Both the position numbers and the translations under genes were made by a program. Of a DNA stretch of 23,389 bases, positions 7,777 through 17,100 are shown piece after piece. This DNA comes from Bacteroidetes bacterium UBA6063 (GTDB lineage: Bacteria; Bacteroidota; Bacteroidia; NS11-12g; UBA9320). Under the pieces are notes generated by a model that saw nothing but the letters and a program-made list of their open reading frames with translations, searched no databases and was not told the origin of the DNA. Location of the stretch: positions 1 through 23,389 of the forward strand of contig DIYD01000125.1 in assembly GCA_002428905.1 (NCBI GenBank). The letters are read 5' to 3'. Numbering within the stretch: the first letter of the stretch is position 1; the number at the start of each line of letters is the position of its first letter.

Positions 7777-8199
7777 CTAGAAGCTCATTGGTAGTTCTAT
7801 CCGACCCGACATACGCACGGGTTTGCCATCGACAAGGGCAGGTTTCCATAGCGGCATGTCTTCCAGCACTTTAATCACGGCTTCTTCTACTCCATATCCA
7901 ACGCGACGACGGTGTAACGATTGTAAATTGGTTAAATCACCATCTTTTTCTACCACAAAACCAATAACTATCGTTCCGGATTTGGCAAATTTATAGGCTC
8001 TATCGGAGTACTCTACGTGTTGGTCTATATAACGATCCATAGCTGCCCAACCTCCTGGATATGTGGCCTTAACTTTTAGTGAATCTTCAGGGTATATTGG
8101 GTCTTGCTCCACGATCTCCGTAGTGTCGTACTCATACTGACTGTAAGCCGAGCCTGCAACCAATAGGGAAAACACACATAGAACAATTAATCGCAACAT
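7777..8199 (-). CDS. Small exported TonB C-terminal-domain protein
   Basis: A 140-residue protein with a signal peptide (MLRLIVLCVFSLLVAGSAYS, then QYEYD) and one TonB C-terminal domain at about residues 45-135: YPGGWAAMDRYIDQHVEY, TIVIGFVVEKDGDLTNLQ, then LEDMPLWKPALVDGKPV. Classical TonB has an N-terminal membrane anchor and a Pro-rich linker spanning the periplasm; both are missing. This is therefore not a normal energy transducer but one of the free periplasmic TonB-CTD proteins frequent in Bacteroidota. The ATG at 8199 follows an A-rich leader (ACCAAA); an in-frame ATG at 8220 would add MRDIQTK and cannot be excluded. Neighbours give no hint of a partner. Confidence 0.8.
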   Translation of the reverse strand: MLRLIVLCVFSLLVAGSAYSQYEYDTTEIVEQDPIYPEDSLKVKATYPGGWAAMDRYIDQHVEYSDRAYKFAKSGTIVIGFVVEKDGDLTNLQSLHRRRVGYGVEEAVIKVLEDMPLWKPALVDGKPVRMSGRIELPMSF

Positions 8200-8259
8200 T
8201 TTGGTTTGAATATCTCGCATACTGCAAATTAAGCAAAATTCGTGCTAGGTTTAAGCCAC

Positions 8260-8294
8260 AAAAAAACCAGTTCCAATAGTACTGGAACTGGTTT
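8260..8294 (-). terminator. Rho-independent terminator of the Cys-repeat lipoprotein gene
   Basis: AAACCAGTTCCA (8264-8275) pairs perfectly with TGGAACTGGTTT (8283-8294) around a 7-base loop. In the minus-strand direction the 12-bp stem runs into seven consecutive Ts (8266-8260). It lies 22 bases past the stop codon at 8317 and separates this gene from the TonB-domain gene. Confidence 0.9.
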
Positions 8295-8316
8295 CAATGT
8301 GTATCTAACTTTATTC

Positions 8317-9000
8317 CTATTTGCCGCGTGTTACGCAGTCGCAGTTTTTGTCAATTGTACCTACAGCACCTGTTGCCGTCTTACATTTATCGCCAATGTT
8401 GGCTTTCAATTTAGGACAATCATACGTAGGTGTGTTGGTCGTTGCTTCACACTTACAATCTTTGGTAATCTTACCCGCTTTGCCATCTCGCGTTTTACAC
8501 TGATCGCCTACGTTTGCTTGAAGTGTAGGGCAATCGTACTTTGAAGTTGTAGAAGTTTCACATTCACAATTCTTGTTGATCTTACCTTCTTTACCGTCAC
8601 GTGTTTTACACTTGTCTCCTACATTGGCTTTCAGTGTCGGACAGTCATACTTGTTCGCATCAACAGCCTCACATTTACAATCTTTCGTAATCTTACCGAC
8701 CTTGCGATCACGTGTTACACACTTATCACCAACGTTCGCACGTAACGTAGGACAATCATACTTTGGAGCATCAATTGGCGTACAGTTACAGTTGCGATCT
8801 ACCTTGCCAATTTTGCCATCGCGTGTTTTACATTTATCGCCAACATTTAATTTCATTGTTGGGCAATCGTATTTCTTCTCGTTTTGCTTTTTCTTCTTGA
8901 TGATCTTGATGATGTCATCCAGGTCGCCTCGGTCCTTACAACCTGTGTTGAAGAAAACAAGTCCTGTGGTTAATAACAGAGCTACTAGTACTTTTTTCAT
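8317..9000 (-). CDS. Cys-rich tandem-repeat lipoprotein
   Basis: A 227-residue protein. The signal sequence MKKVLVALLLTTGLVFFNTGC has its probable lipid-modified Cys at residue 21. It is followed by KDRGDLDD, an acidic start that resembles the Bacteroidota surface-lipoprotein export signal. A short Lys-rich linker (residues 31-43) leads into five repeats (44-80, 81-117, 118-154, 155-192, 193-227) that fill the rest of the protein. Each has the pattern YDCPxLxANVGDxC-xTRDGKxGKIxKxCxC, with four Cys, giving twenty Cys in the repeats. The repeat resembles the Bacteroidota Cys-rich module 'CPxLxxNIGDxCDDGxxxTxNDxIxxxCxC' found in secreted T9SS proteins, but with Lys/Arg in place of the Asp-rich middle. 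The Cys are probably disulfide-bonded outside the cytoplasm. No function is known; adhesion or metal binding are guesses. Confidence 0.85.
   Translation of the reverse strand: MKKVLVALLLTTGLVFFNTGCKDRGDLDDIIKIIKKKKQNEKKYDCPTMKLNVGDKCKTRDGKIGKVDRNCNCTPIDAPKYDCPTLRANVGDKCVTRDRKVGKITKDCKCEAVDANKYDCPTLKANVGDKCKTRDGKEGKINKNCECETSTTSKYDCPTLQANVGDQCKTRDGKAGKITKDCKCEATTNTPTYDCPKLKANIGDKCKTATGAVGTIDKNCDCVTRGK
8320..8871 (-). repeat. Five in-frame tandem repeats of about 111 bp
   Basis: The units lie at 8761-8871, 8650-8760, 8539-8649, 8425-8538 and 8320-8424, each coding for one 35-38-residue Cys-rich module. Conserved DNA blocks such as those encoding GDKCKTRDGK recur with mainly synonymous and conservative changes, which points to duplication followed by divergence under selection on the protein. 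The spacing and coding nature exclude a CRISPR array. Confidence 0.9.
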
Positions 9001-9105
9001 ATCTGATAAATATCGTTTAATTGAATTTTACTGCGCCAATTTACGGCTTTTACACCCATAAATATGTGTGATAAGTGTCATTTTGAAGTGATCGAGTGAT
9101 GAATC

Positions 9106-9137
9106 AATGGGCATTCTTACATCTCTAACAGCCCATT
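9106..9137. other. Inverted repeat in the gap upstream of the LytTR gene
   Basis: AATGGGC (9106-9112) and GCCCATT (9131-9137) are perfect 7-bp arms around an 18-base loop, in the 277-bp gap between the Cys-repeat lipoprotein and the response regulator. No T run follows. It could be an operator half-site pair or chance. Nothing else was recognised in this gap apart from promoter-like boxes near either end. Confidence 0.25.
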
Positions 9138-9262
9138 ACGTTTTATGAGGTCACAAGAACTTCCGCCGTTTGGTGATTACTTACCCACATCACTTCGACC
9201 ATTTTTACTCTGGTTTTGATCCAATTCCATACCTTCAGTTTATCGATTAACTTCTGGTTGTT

Positions 9263-9270
9263 TACTTTTG
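9263..9270 (+). promoter_or_regulatory. Bacteroidota -7 box for the LytTR regulator gene
   Basis: TACTTTTG is a full match to TAnnTTTG and ends seven bases before the ATG at 9278, so the transcript would have almost no leader. The -33 region (around 9238-9241, GTTTA) is only a weak match. Confidence 0.5.
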
Positions 9271-9277
9271 GAGTGAA

Positions 9278-10045
9278 ATGGTTACAACGGCAGAAGTTTT
9301 ATCGGTCTATATCGTTGATGACGAAGCGAAAGCAATAGAAACCCTTACGGAGATTATTCATGCATTTGTTGATGGTGCTCAGGTTATCGGTTCATCGCAA
9401 TCTGTAGACGTCGCATACAACGAAATATCCAATTTAAAACCGGATCTTGTTCTCGTGGATGTTGAAATGGGCGAAACCACAGGTTTTCAGTTATTGGAAC
9501 GTTTCGACCAAATGAACTTCCACATCGCCTTTGTTACGGCTCATGAAGAATTTGCGTTGAAGGCAATTAAGTTTTCTGCTATTGACTACATCGTTAAGCC
9601 AGCGTCCATCAGTGAGCTGAAAACACTCATCCAAAAAATTCAACGCATGCCCAAGGTAGTCGATCAAAACCCCATGGTGCATCAGATGTTTGGGAATATG
9701 GGCAACTCCGACTTTAGCACGCACAAGATCACCATACCCACATCTGAAGGCTATGAATTTGTCCGTATAAAAGACATATACCATGTAAGGGCTGATGGGA
9801 GTTACGCCATCCTGAAGCTGACTGATGGCAGTGTACTGGTTAGCTCAAAAAACCTCAAACACTATACAAGCATGCTGGAGGATTACCGATTCTATCGCAT
9901 TCACAACTCCACACTAATCAACCTTGACTATATCAAAAAACTGAATAAAGCCGCCGGAGGCTCGGTTGTAATGGAAGACAATGAGGAGTTTAGCATTTCC
10001 AAAAGTCGGAAAGATGCGTTCATGCATTTTCTAGCAATTAATTAA
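9278..10045 (+). CDS. LytTR-family response regulator
   Basis: A 255-residue two-component response regulator. The receiver domain covers about residues 8-125, with the acidic pair D14-D15, phospho-acceptor D61 (LVLVDVEM), T87 (FVTAHEE) and K107 (YIVKPAS) all in place, so it should be phosphorylatable. The LytTR DNA-binding domain covers about residues 148-252 (ITIPTSEGYEFVRIKDI, YAILKLTDG, FYRIHNSTLINLDYIKKL). Such regulators bind short direct repeats upstream of target promoters. The histidine kinase gene that follows, of the LytS/YehU type that pairs with LytTR regulators, is the obvious partner. Targets cannot be read from the window. Confidence 0.95.
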   Translation: MVTTAEVLSVYIVDDEAKAIETLTEIIHAFVDGAQVIGSSQSVDVAYNEISNLKPDLVLVDVEMGETTGFQLLERFDQMNFHIAFVTAHEEFALKAIKFSAIDYIVKPASISELKTLIQKIQRMPKVVDQNPMVHQMFGNMGNSDFSTHKITIPTSEGYEFVRIKDIYHVRADGSYAILKLTDGSVLVSSKNLKHYTSMLEDYRFYRIHNSTLINLDYIKKLNKAAGGSVVMEDNEEFSISKSRKDAFMHFLAIN

Positions 10046-10149
10046 TTACAAACTGAACATGGCATTTGAACCGCCCAACCACTTGATTCACAAATTGAGT
10101 TTTGTGCTTTCACGGGTATTGTTTTCTTCGTACTTCTGTTAACGTTATT

Positions 10150-12003
10150 TTGTTCACCTCACTTCATAAAATTGTATTGGTTCTATCCGCCCTGGTAGGT
10201 TTTATAACTGCAAAGGCACAGATTACGCTCGAGACACGAGACAGCATTTACACCCTAATGCTGAACGAAGAAGACACTTTTACGAAACTTGATTTACGTT
10301 ATAAGTTCATCGCTCAAACCGAGCCCTTTTATCTCGACTCTATCCTGTATTACCTGGAAATTTGGGAACAGGAATATCATGACCAGCGCTATACGTTTGG
10401 TGAGGCACGAATGCGATCGATGCGGTCATGGTACCTCAACTACAAAACGGAATATGAGCAAGCCCTGAAACTGGCACATTCTGCGCTTGCCATTCAGGAT
10501 TCTTTAAAAGACAGTACGGGTATTCGAAGAACGCTCAATCGGATTGGTGTCTTGAACCTACAGTTTAAGCGGTACGAAGAAAGTGCCACGTATCTGCTTC
10601 AGACATTGGAAATGTCGGAATTGAATAAAGACACTGCACTGATTGACATCTGTTTAAATAACCTGGGAATCGTATACAACAGATTACAAGATTCCGAAAA
10701 AGGTGCCAAATACAACCGCGCGTGTTACGAATTACGTCGTTTTCAAAAAGATACATTTTGGATGGCCTATAGCCTGTACAATCTGGCGGAGCTGTTTTTC
10801 AATACCGATAAATTCGATAGTTCTGGACATTATTACCTTCAATCGGTTGACCTTTTTGGCAAATTGGGTAATCGCAATGTTGTGCCTGCTATGGTACACA
10901 CCGGACTGGCTAAATACTACGGTGCTATAAATCAACCTGAATTAGGACTCCCACATGCCGAAGCCGCTGTTAAAAAAGCTCGAAAAAGAGGGATACAGGA
11001 TTCGGAAATCGAGGCGTTGCAAATCCTGGCAAATCTGGAATATGAGGTTGGTCGTTACAAAAAATCATATGAGACCTTGCAGACATATCAAGCCCTTCGA
11101 GAAAAAATAGATAGCGCAAACAATGCTGTAGAGATTACCAAAATTGAAGAGAAATACAACAATGCTCAACAGGCAGTGGAGATAAGTACACTGAAGGCCA
11201 AGAACCTGGAAGCACAGAACCAAAGGGATCAAGCCCGATTTCGTGCTCAAATTGCCTATATACTGGCTGGGCTACTCGTGCTGATTATTATCGCTGTTAT
11301 TGTGTTTCTTGGAATCAAAAAACGAACCGATCAAAAAGTACATGAAGCCTCCTTTGACAAACAGGTATCAGATCTAAAATTAGTGGCCTTGCGTACTCAG
11401 ATGAATCCGCATTTTATATTCAATTGTATCAATACCGCCCAGAATTTTATTGTAAAAACAGAGCGTGAAAAGGCGTATGAATACCTGGCACAATTCTCTA
11501 AACTGATCCGTAATGTTCTTGAAAACTCGAACAAGGTATACATTCCCTTACAAGATGAAATTAACCAAATCAAACAGTACCTTGAGCTGGAGGCCGTGCG
11601 GTTTGAAGACAAATTCTCGTACGACCTTGATATTGATGAAGCGCTTCAGCAAGGGGTTTATGAGATTCCTTCTATGCTCATTCAGCCCTGTGTAGAAAAC
11701 GCGATAATCCATGGTCTGGTGAATAAAACAAACGGTCCGGGGCACGTATCTGTGCGTTTAACATTGAACGATAATTTGGTGCATATTGAAGTGGAGGACA
11801 ACGGTGTTGGTCGAGAAAAAGCACTACAAATCAAAACCTCAAAACAGAACCACTACAAAGCCACGGCCACGTTGAATATCCAGCAAAGGCTAGATATCAT
11901 TCAACAAAACACCTCAGAGCACATCGAATACAAGATCACTGATTTGGTGAACGAAGGCATTCCAGGCGGCACACATGTTTTCATTGCGTTGCCCTATCGA
12001 TAG
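10150..12003 (+). CDS. TPR-containing sensor histidine kinase (HisKA_5/LytS type)
   Basis: About 617 residues, partner of the LytTR regulator upstream. No ATG exists in frame before a signal peptide; TTG at 10150 gives MFTSLHKIVLVLSALVGFIT then AKAQ, a good signal peptide, so it is preferred. TTG at 10102 is also open, and the first ATG (10258) would remove the signal peptide. The periplasmic part (about residues 60-320) is made of TPR helices (e.g. LNRIGVLNLQFKRYEESATY, LNNLGIVYNRLQD, YSLYNLAELFFNTDKFD). A coiled coil (about 315-365) and one membrane segment (about 368-389, IAYILAGLLVLIIIAVIVFL) follow. The kinase core has H421 in QMNPHFIFN, the N box V515-E-N517 and D550-N-G-V-G. The TPR region probably senses a protein or peptide partner rather than a small ligand. 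Confidence 0.92.
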   Translation: MFTSLHKIVLVLSALVGFITAKAQITLETRDSIYTLMLNEEDTFTKLDLRYKFIAQTEPFYLDSILYYLEIWEQEYHDQRYTFGEARMRSMRSWYLNYKTEYEQALKLAHSALAIQDSLKDSTGIRRTLNRIGVLNLQFKRYEESATYLLQTLEMSELNKDTALIDICLNNLGIVYNRLQDSEKGAKYNRACYELRRFQKDTFWMAYSLYNLAELFFNTDKFDSSGHYYLQSVDLFGKLGNRNVVPAMVHTGLAKYYGAINQPELGLPHAEAAVKKARKRGIQDSEIEALQILANLEYEVGRYKKSYETLQTYQALREKIDSANNAVEITKIEEKYNNAQQAVEISTLKAKNLEAQNQRDQARFRAQIAYILAGLLVLIIIAVIVFLGIKKRTDQKVHEASFDKQVSDLKLVALRTQMNPHFIFNCINTAQNFIVKTEREKAYEYLAQFSKLIRNVLENSNKVYIPLQDEINQIKQYLELEAVRFEDKFSYDLDIDEALQQGVYEIPSMLIQPCVENAIIHGLVNKTNGPGHVSVRLTLNDNLVHIEVEDNGVGREKALQIKTSKQNHYKATATLNIQQRLDIIQQNTSEHIEYKITDLVNEGIPGGTHVFIALPYR

Positions 12004-12109
12004 AAAAGTCGCTGAAATATCAGCCAATTACAAATTCAACCTGGTCAACCACAAAACGGGAGCATAACGCACCTTTTTCGTGCCTTACTTCGATTAAAAA
12101 TTAATAGAC

Positions 12110-14002
12110 ATGAGAACATTTACATTCTTTCTACTCACCACATTTGTGAGTATACTCGGGTTGGCACAGACAGGTAATTTCACTACAAAACTTAAGTTTA
12201 ACAATGAAGATCGTACCATTGCTTGGTATGTTCCAGGTGATTATGATGACAGCAAATCGTACAGACTAATTATTGGTCTGCATGGTCTTGGCGACAATGC
12301 GTCGAACTACCGAAATGCAATTATCAATTCCCGCAAATGGCCTTCCATTTTTCCGAATACCATATTTGCCTTCCCAGATGGTGGTGAAGATCAAAATTCC
12401 GACTTTTATGCACCTCAGGGCGACGAGGTATTTATCTCTAAGACAATGGAATCTGCCATCGCCACATACAATATTGATGAAGAACATATTGTACTACAGG
12501 GATTCTCATTAGGCGGAAGTAGCGCGCTACAGTTTGGTCTAAATCATACGGATAAGTTTGAGGCCCTTTTGCTCAACACCCCTGCCATACAAGGGTATGC
12601 AATGGCCACAAATCGATTGGGAGCAGGCTATTCTTATGCCAATGCTAAAGACATTCCAATTTTCATTTCACATGGTGCGGACGATGCCATTTACACACCT
12701 TCGATCAATGAAGCTGTTCGAAGAATTAAGATGAATAACGGTAAAGTCAAATACATACTTATGGCAAACGTGGGTCACAGTTTACCTAATCACACAATTA
12801 TGAATCAGGTACAACCTTTCTTCGACCAGCCTTCAGAAAATGCTTACGATGTTGACGCGTTTGATATTCAACTACCTACCAGGATTTGCTCTGATCAGGC
12901 CACACCCGTCGTTCTTGTACAAAATCGGGGGTCAGAAAACATAACTTCAATTGATTTCATACCGATGTTGGATGGGAATAAACTTCCTGAGGTAAACTGG
13001 TCGGGAAGCATCGCGCCTTTCGAAACAGCATCTATCCCGGTTCATGTTTCAGGATCGCATGGCACGCACGAAATTGGTGTTCAGGTTGGTAACTTAAACA
13101 CAACAAATACCGATGAAAATGCAGAGAACAACACAATCTCTCATACTGTTTACATGAACGTAGGTAATGGAGAAACTCCCAATTTTGTTGAAGATTTTGA
13201 AGGTGATTCAGAGAACTGGTTGCTCGAAGAATCGAAGACAATCTTTAGTTGGTATAGCGACGATGAAGTACGAAAATCCGGCGATTACTCGTTGGGCAAT
13301 TTCAATACGCTTTTCATTTTCAATACACTCGGGAATGTGGAGCACTTCGAATCTCCCGTGCTTGATTTATCAAAGATTACTAAACCCGGGTTAACCTTCG
13401 ATTTGGCATACAATTACCATCGGTATACCCCACCCTACTTTACAGATACGGTAAACCTCACCGACACATTGGAAATTCAGATTTCTACCAACTGTGGTGC
13501 AGATTATGAGACCATTTTCCGACAATGGGGCGATGCCCTGGCAACTGCTGATCAACCGATCATTAATCCCCTACAAGTTAGTGATTGCTTCTTCACACCA
13601 ACAGAACATCAATGGAAAAACATCGGTATTAATCTGGAAAAGTATAAAGACGCCAAAAATGCTGTAATCCGGTTCAACTATATCTCCGGACTAGGAGGTT
13701 CAATAAACATTGACAACATCGAATTCGGCTCCGATTTGAATGCTCCAAGACCAAACGTGAATCCATTGAATATTTACCCAAACCCTGCTCAGGATTTCAT
13801 ACAAATTGACCTCGGTGATTTCGCAATCAAGCACGTTCAAATTATCGATGCACTTGGGCGTGTAAAAGAGCAAAAAATACCAACAATTGGGCCTACAAAA
13901 TTGACCATTTCGACGCAAGAATTCACACCGGGTTTATATACGGTTCAAGTGGTTGATCAAACACTAAAAACGTACGCGAAAAAGATCGTGGTTCAACCTT
14001 AG
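12110..14002 (+). CDS. T9SS-secreted alpha/beta-hydrolase esterase
   Basis: A 630-residue secreted enzyme. The signal peptide is MRTFTFFLLTTFVSILGLA, then QTGNF. The alpha/beta-hydrolase domain (about 25-240) resembles phospholipase/carboxylesterase or PHB-depolymerase-like esterases: LIIGLHGLGDNASNY (oxyanion region), nucleophile S133 in GFSLGG, acid D191 or D192 in SHGADDAIYTP, and H223 in NVGHSLPNH. It is followed by a CARDB-like segment (about 245-350), a beta-sandwich possibly used for substrate binding (about 355-545, opening VEDFEGDSENWLL), and a T9SS type A sorting domain (553-630: LNIYPNPAQDFI, DALGRV, PGLYTVQV, KKIVV). The protein should be exported by the T9SS and released or attached to the cell surface. 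The substrate could be an ester polymer or acylated glycan; nothing shows which. Confidence 0.9.
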   Translation: MRTFTFFLLTTFVSILGLAQTGNFTTKLKFNNEDRTIAWYVPGDYDDSKSYRLIIGLHGLGDNASNYRNAIINSRKWPSIFPNTIFAFPDGGEDQNSDFYAPQGDEVFISKTMESAIATYNIDEEHIVLQGFSLGGSSALQFGLNHTDKFEALLLNTPAIQGYAMATNRLGAGYSYANAKDIPIFISHGADDAIYTPSINEAVRRIKMNNGKVKYILMANVGHSLPNHTIMNQVQPFFDQPSENAYDVDAFDIQLPTRICSDQATPVVLVQNRGSENITSIDFIPMLDGNKLPEVNWSGSIAPFETASIPVHVSGSHGTHEIGVQVGNLNTTNTDENAENNTISHTVYMNVGNGETPNFVEDFEGDSENWLLEESKTIFSWYSDDEVRKSGDYSLGNFNTLFIFNTLGNVEHFESPVLDLSKITKPGLTFDLAYNYHRYTPPYFTDTVNLTDTLEIQISTNCGADYETIFRQWGDALATADQPIINPLQVSDCFFTPTEHQWKNIGINLEKYKDAKNAVIRFNYISGLGGSINIDNIEFGSDLNAPRPNVNPLNIYPNPAQDFIQIDLGDFAIKHVQIIDALGRVKEQKIPTIGPTKLTISTQEFTPGLYTVQVVDQTLKTYAKKIVVQP

Positions 14003-14023
14003 ATTTCACCCTTAATTGCTTTG

Positions 14024-14052
14024 AAGCCTTCAGTTTTCTGGAGGCTTTTTTT
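14024..14052 (+). terminator. Rho-independent terminator after the esterase gene
   Basis: AAGCCTTCAG pairs with CTGGAGGCTT (one G-T pair) around a TTTT loop and runs into seven or more Ts. It lies 21 bases past the stop at 14002, so the following large gene must have its own promoter. Confidence 0.9.
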
Positions 14053-14124
14053 GTAATTGTCAGATTTTATTCACTTTTTAAGATGCTGATAAACAGTGTT
14101 TTAAACTGCATTCTTAGCCTTTTT

Positions 14125-14132
14125 CAAATTTG
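14125..14132 (+). promoter_or_regulatory. Candidate -7 box for the type B T9SS protein gene
   Basis: CAAATTTG is one base off TAnnTTTG and lies 52 bases before the ATG at 14185, downstream of the esterase terminator. No clear -33 element was seen. Confidence 0.3.
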
Positions 14133-14184
14133 AGGTGCAACGTTTTTTGTAGTCCACGGATTTTTATAGGGTAAAAGAGATAAA

Positions 14185-17100
14185 ATGAAATTACTAAACT
14201 TAAACCTGTGTTTCCGGCTATGCGCTATTTTTCTATTTGCGCTCCTAATCAAGCCGAAAAATGCACAAGCTACGCATGTCATGGGCGCGGACATTACGTA
14301 CAAATGCATTGACACACTCAAATTCAAATTTACCGTTAAATATTACCGTTATTGTGGTGGCGTCTCCTTCAGTAATCCAAGCCGAGATACACGACTCGTT
14401 TGCATCAAAAACAACAGTTCGCAAAACGTCGCTTTAAAGCTTGACAGCATCAACGATGTTACTCCCATTTGTAAAACCGCCAAAAAGAGATGTGACCCGG
14501 TAAACACCGACACCGACATGGAAGGAATTGAAGAACACACGTACAGCGTAATCATTGATTTCAATAAGGCGCCGTACAGTAATCTTCTGAAAAATGGGTG
14601 TTGTGAAATCCGATTGGAAACAGGGCAATGCTGTCGCAATTCAGGGATTACAACCGGAGCTGCCGACAAGTGGTTTTACACCTATGCATCGGTAAACCTG
14701 TGCAAAGCACCTTGCAATTCTTCTCCTTCGTTAACCACTGAACCCATCGCTTACCTGTGTTGTAATCAACCCTTTTATTACAACAATGGGGCTTCGGACA
14801 CGTCCAATTTTGATTCGCTGTCGTATAGTTTTGCCAACCCTTTGCAGGGCTGGAAACGGAATATTCCATACAGCGGTTCGTATTCTTATTTGAAACCTTT
14901 TGATGCGTACGACCCTACAGGGACGGGCAGAGCATTTCCTAAAGGTTCTCCACCTCAGGGCATCTTCCTTGACGAGGAAACTGGAGATCTAATCTTTACT
15001 CCGGTAAAATGTGGTGAAGTAACAGTGGCTGTGCTGGAAGTGAAAGAATGGCGGAAGAATTCCAAGGGCACCTACGAGGTCATAGGTATAACCCGACGAG
15101 ACATGCAGTTTGTAACCAAGAAATGCCCTGGGAACAATGCACCAACAATTAAGGGCACGCCTCCTCGTATTTGTGAAGGAGGTAAAGAATGTTTCACGAT
15201 TACAACCGATGATAAGGTGAAGGTACCGCCTCCACCATTACCACGCCCAGTTCCCGATACGGTCACGGTGACCTGGAACCGGGGTATTCCTGGAGCAACT
15301 TTTGACGTTGTGAATCCGCTGGCTCTGCATCAATCCGGACGATTCTGCTGGACACCTCCGATCGGTTCTGCAAGTTCGCTGCCCTATACCTTTACGGTAA
15401 CGGCACGTGACGATGCTTGTCCGTTGAACGCGGTGACCGTTAAGGCCTTTCAAATATTTGTTGATCCCATTGCCGAGGCAAATCGCAAGATCACGAAATT
15501 GGATTGTGGTCGCTACGCGATTGAAGTAAATCCGAAGCCTGGTTTTGAAACCCCAGCGAAATTCGAATGGCAGTTGAAAGACACCAACGGTGTTGTGTTG
15601 TTCGACCGAACCTATGGTTATATTGAAAGTAGCAACTCGTTCTTGAGTAGAAAACAATACGACACGCTTCAATTTAGAAAAGGTGGTCGTTACATTCTTC
15701 AAATGACGGTAAATAACCGTCCGTTATGTCCGAACGACTACTACGATACGATTGACGTACCGGAATTGTTGGAGGTTGATTTGGCCTTTGGACCAGATAC
15801 CTTCGTTTGTGCTGGTACCACACTTCGTTTACAACCTGGTGTTAAAAACGGTGTGCAACCGGTAACCTATAAGTGGGGGACAGGTGATACAACCGACTAC
15901 CTGGATGTAGTGGTTCCAAGCTACACACCCGATACATCGTTCTATGTAGAGATCACCGATCAAAACGGTTGTACCGCATGGGACAGCACCACGGTATTCT
16001 TAAAAGAAAATCCACTTGTGTTTATTGGGCCGGATCGAAGGATTTGTACCTATGATACCATTCATCTGATACCGAACGACTCATTGGCCTACTGGGATGA
16101 TCCAAGAGATACCTCAGAAATCCGAGTTCGTCAGGGCGATACCTTAGTAAAAGAATGGTTCAGAGACGGAGTCTCGATTAGTACCGATACCGCTCTGTTT
16201 GGCATGCATATACCGGGAGAATACGTCATTAAGGTGGTCGATTCCCTGGGTTGTTTTGCCGAAGACACCATGCAACTGCATGTGAACGACACGGTTACGG
16301 CCAATGCCGGACTTGATCAGATACTGTGCTGGAACGAGTGGTTAGAGCTTGTGGGTACAGAATTGGATACTGCAGGAAACGATAAATCCGGAACGTTTAG
16401 ATGGTGGGATGTTACCAATCCGCCAACACGAACCAATATGGGTACGACCGATACACTGGCGTACTACATCCAAACCACGACTGATTTCCAGTTGGAGTTA
16501 TTTGTAACCGAGGATACCACCACGTGTTACGATGATGATACGGTTTCGGTACTGGTGAATCCACTGCCTGATTTCAACATGCCAGGTGATATGGAAGTGT
16601 GTTACGATGCCGGTGTGATCAACCTGAAATTGAGTGAAGACCCATCGGCTGCCGGTGGTGTATGGTCTTGTCCTGCTCAACCAAACATGGTTGCCTCTGA
16701 CTACCTCTTCCAAACCGATTCTTCGTTGGTAGGGAACGGAGCTTCCAAGCGTTTTGAAGTGTATTATACCTATGTACATCCGTCTACCGGTTGTGTACGT
16801 AGCGACTCGTTTGAGATTAAGGTGAATCCGCTACCGAAAGTGGAACTTCGAGATGGGTACTACTGTCAGGATAAAGGCGTAGTAAACCTAAAAGATGATA
16901 AAGTAATTGCCCTGCCTGGTGGTGGTACACTTGCCCTGGGTAGACAAGCCTGGAAATGTGTAGACTGTGGTTCGTACGATGAGACTAAGATTATTCAGGA
17001 TTTGGGTTCTGGTCTTCCAGGAGCTCCACAAATATTCGTAGCCAATATTGATGAGACGACTATTCCTTTAGGAAGCAAAACACTGGACTCCATTATGCTT

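Noticed and set aside
8320..8871. Regular 111-bp repeats that could suggest a CRISPR or other array
   Set aside because: Units are too long and contiguous, have no unique spacers, and are in-frame coding repeats.
8573..9061. A 162-codon plus-strand open frame with repeated 'LPSRVLHLSPT' segments, and a second one at 8242-8544
   Set aside because: They are the antisense of the Cys-repeat lipoprotein gene. The repetition merely mirrors the repeats of the real gene; signal peptide, terminator and Cys pattern all support the minus strand.
9146..9220. Small plus-strand ORF (MRSQELPPFGDYLP..., 24 codons) upstream of the LytTR gene
   Set aside because: Too short, no promoter-like box at a suitable place and no recognisable features; within chance expectation.
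12011..12024. GCTGA-aata-TCAGC hairpin after the histidine kinase gene
   Set aside because: Only five pairs and no T run; too weak to call a terminator.
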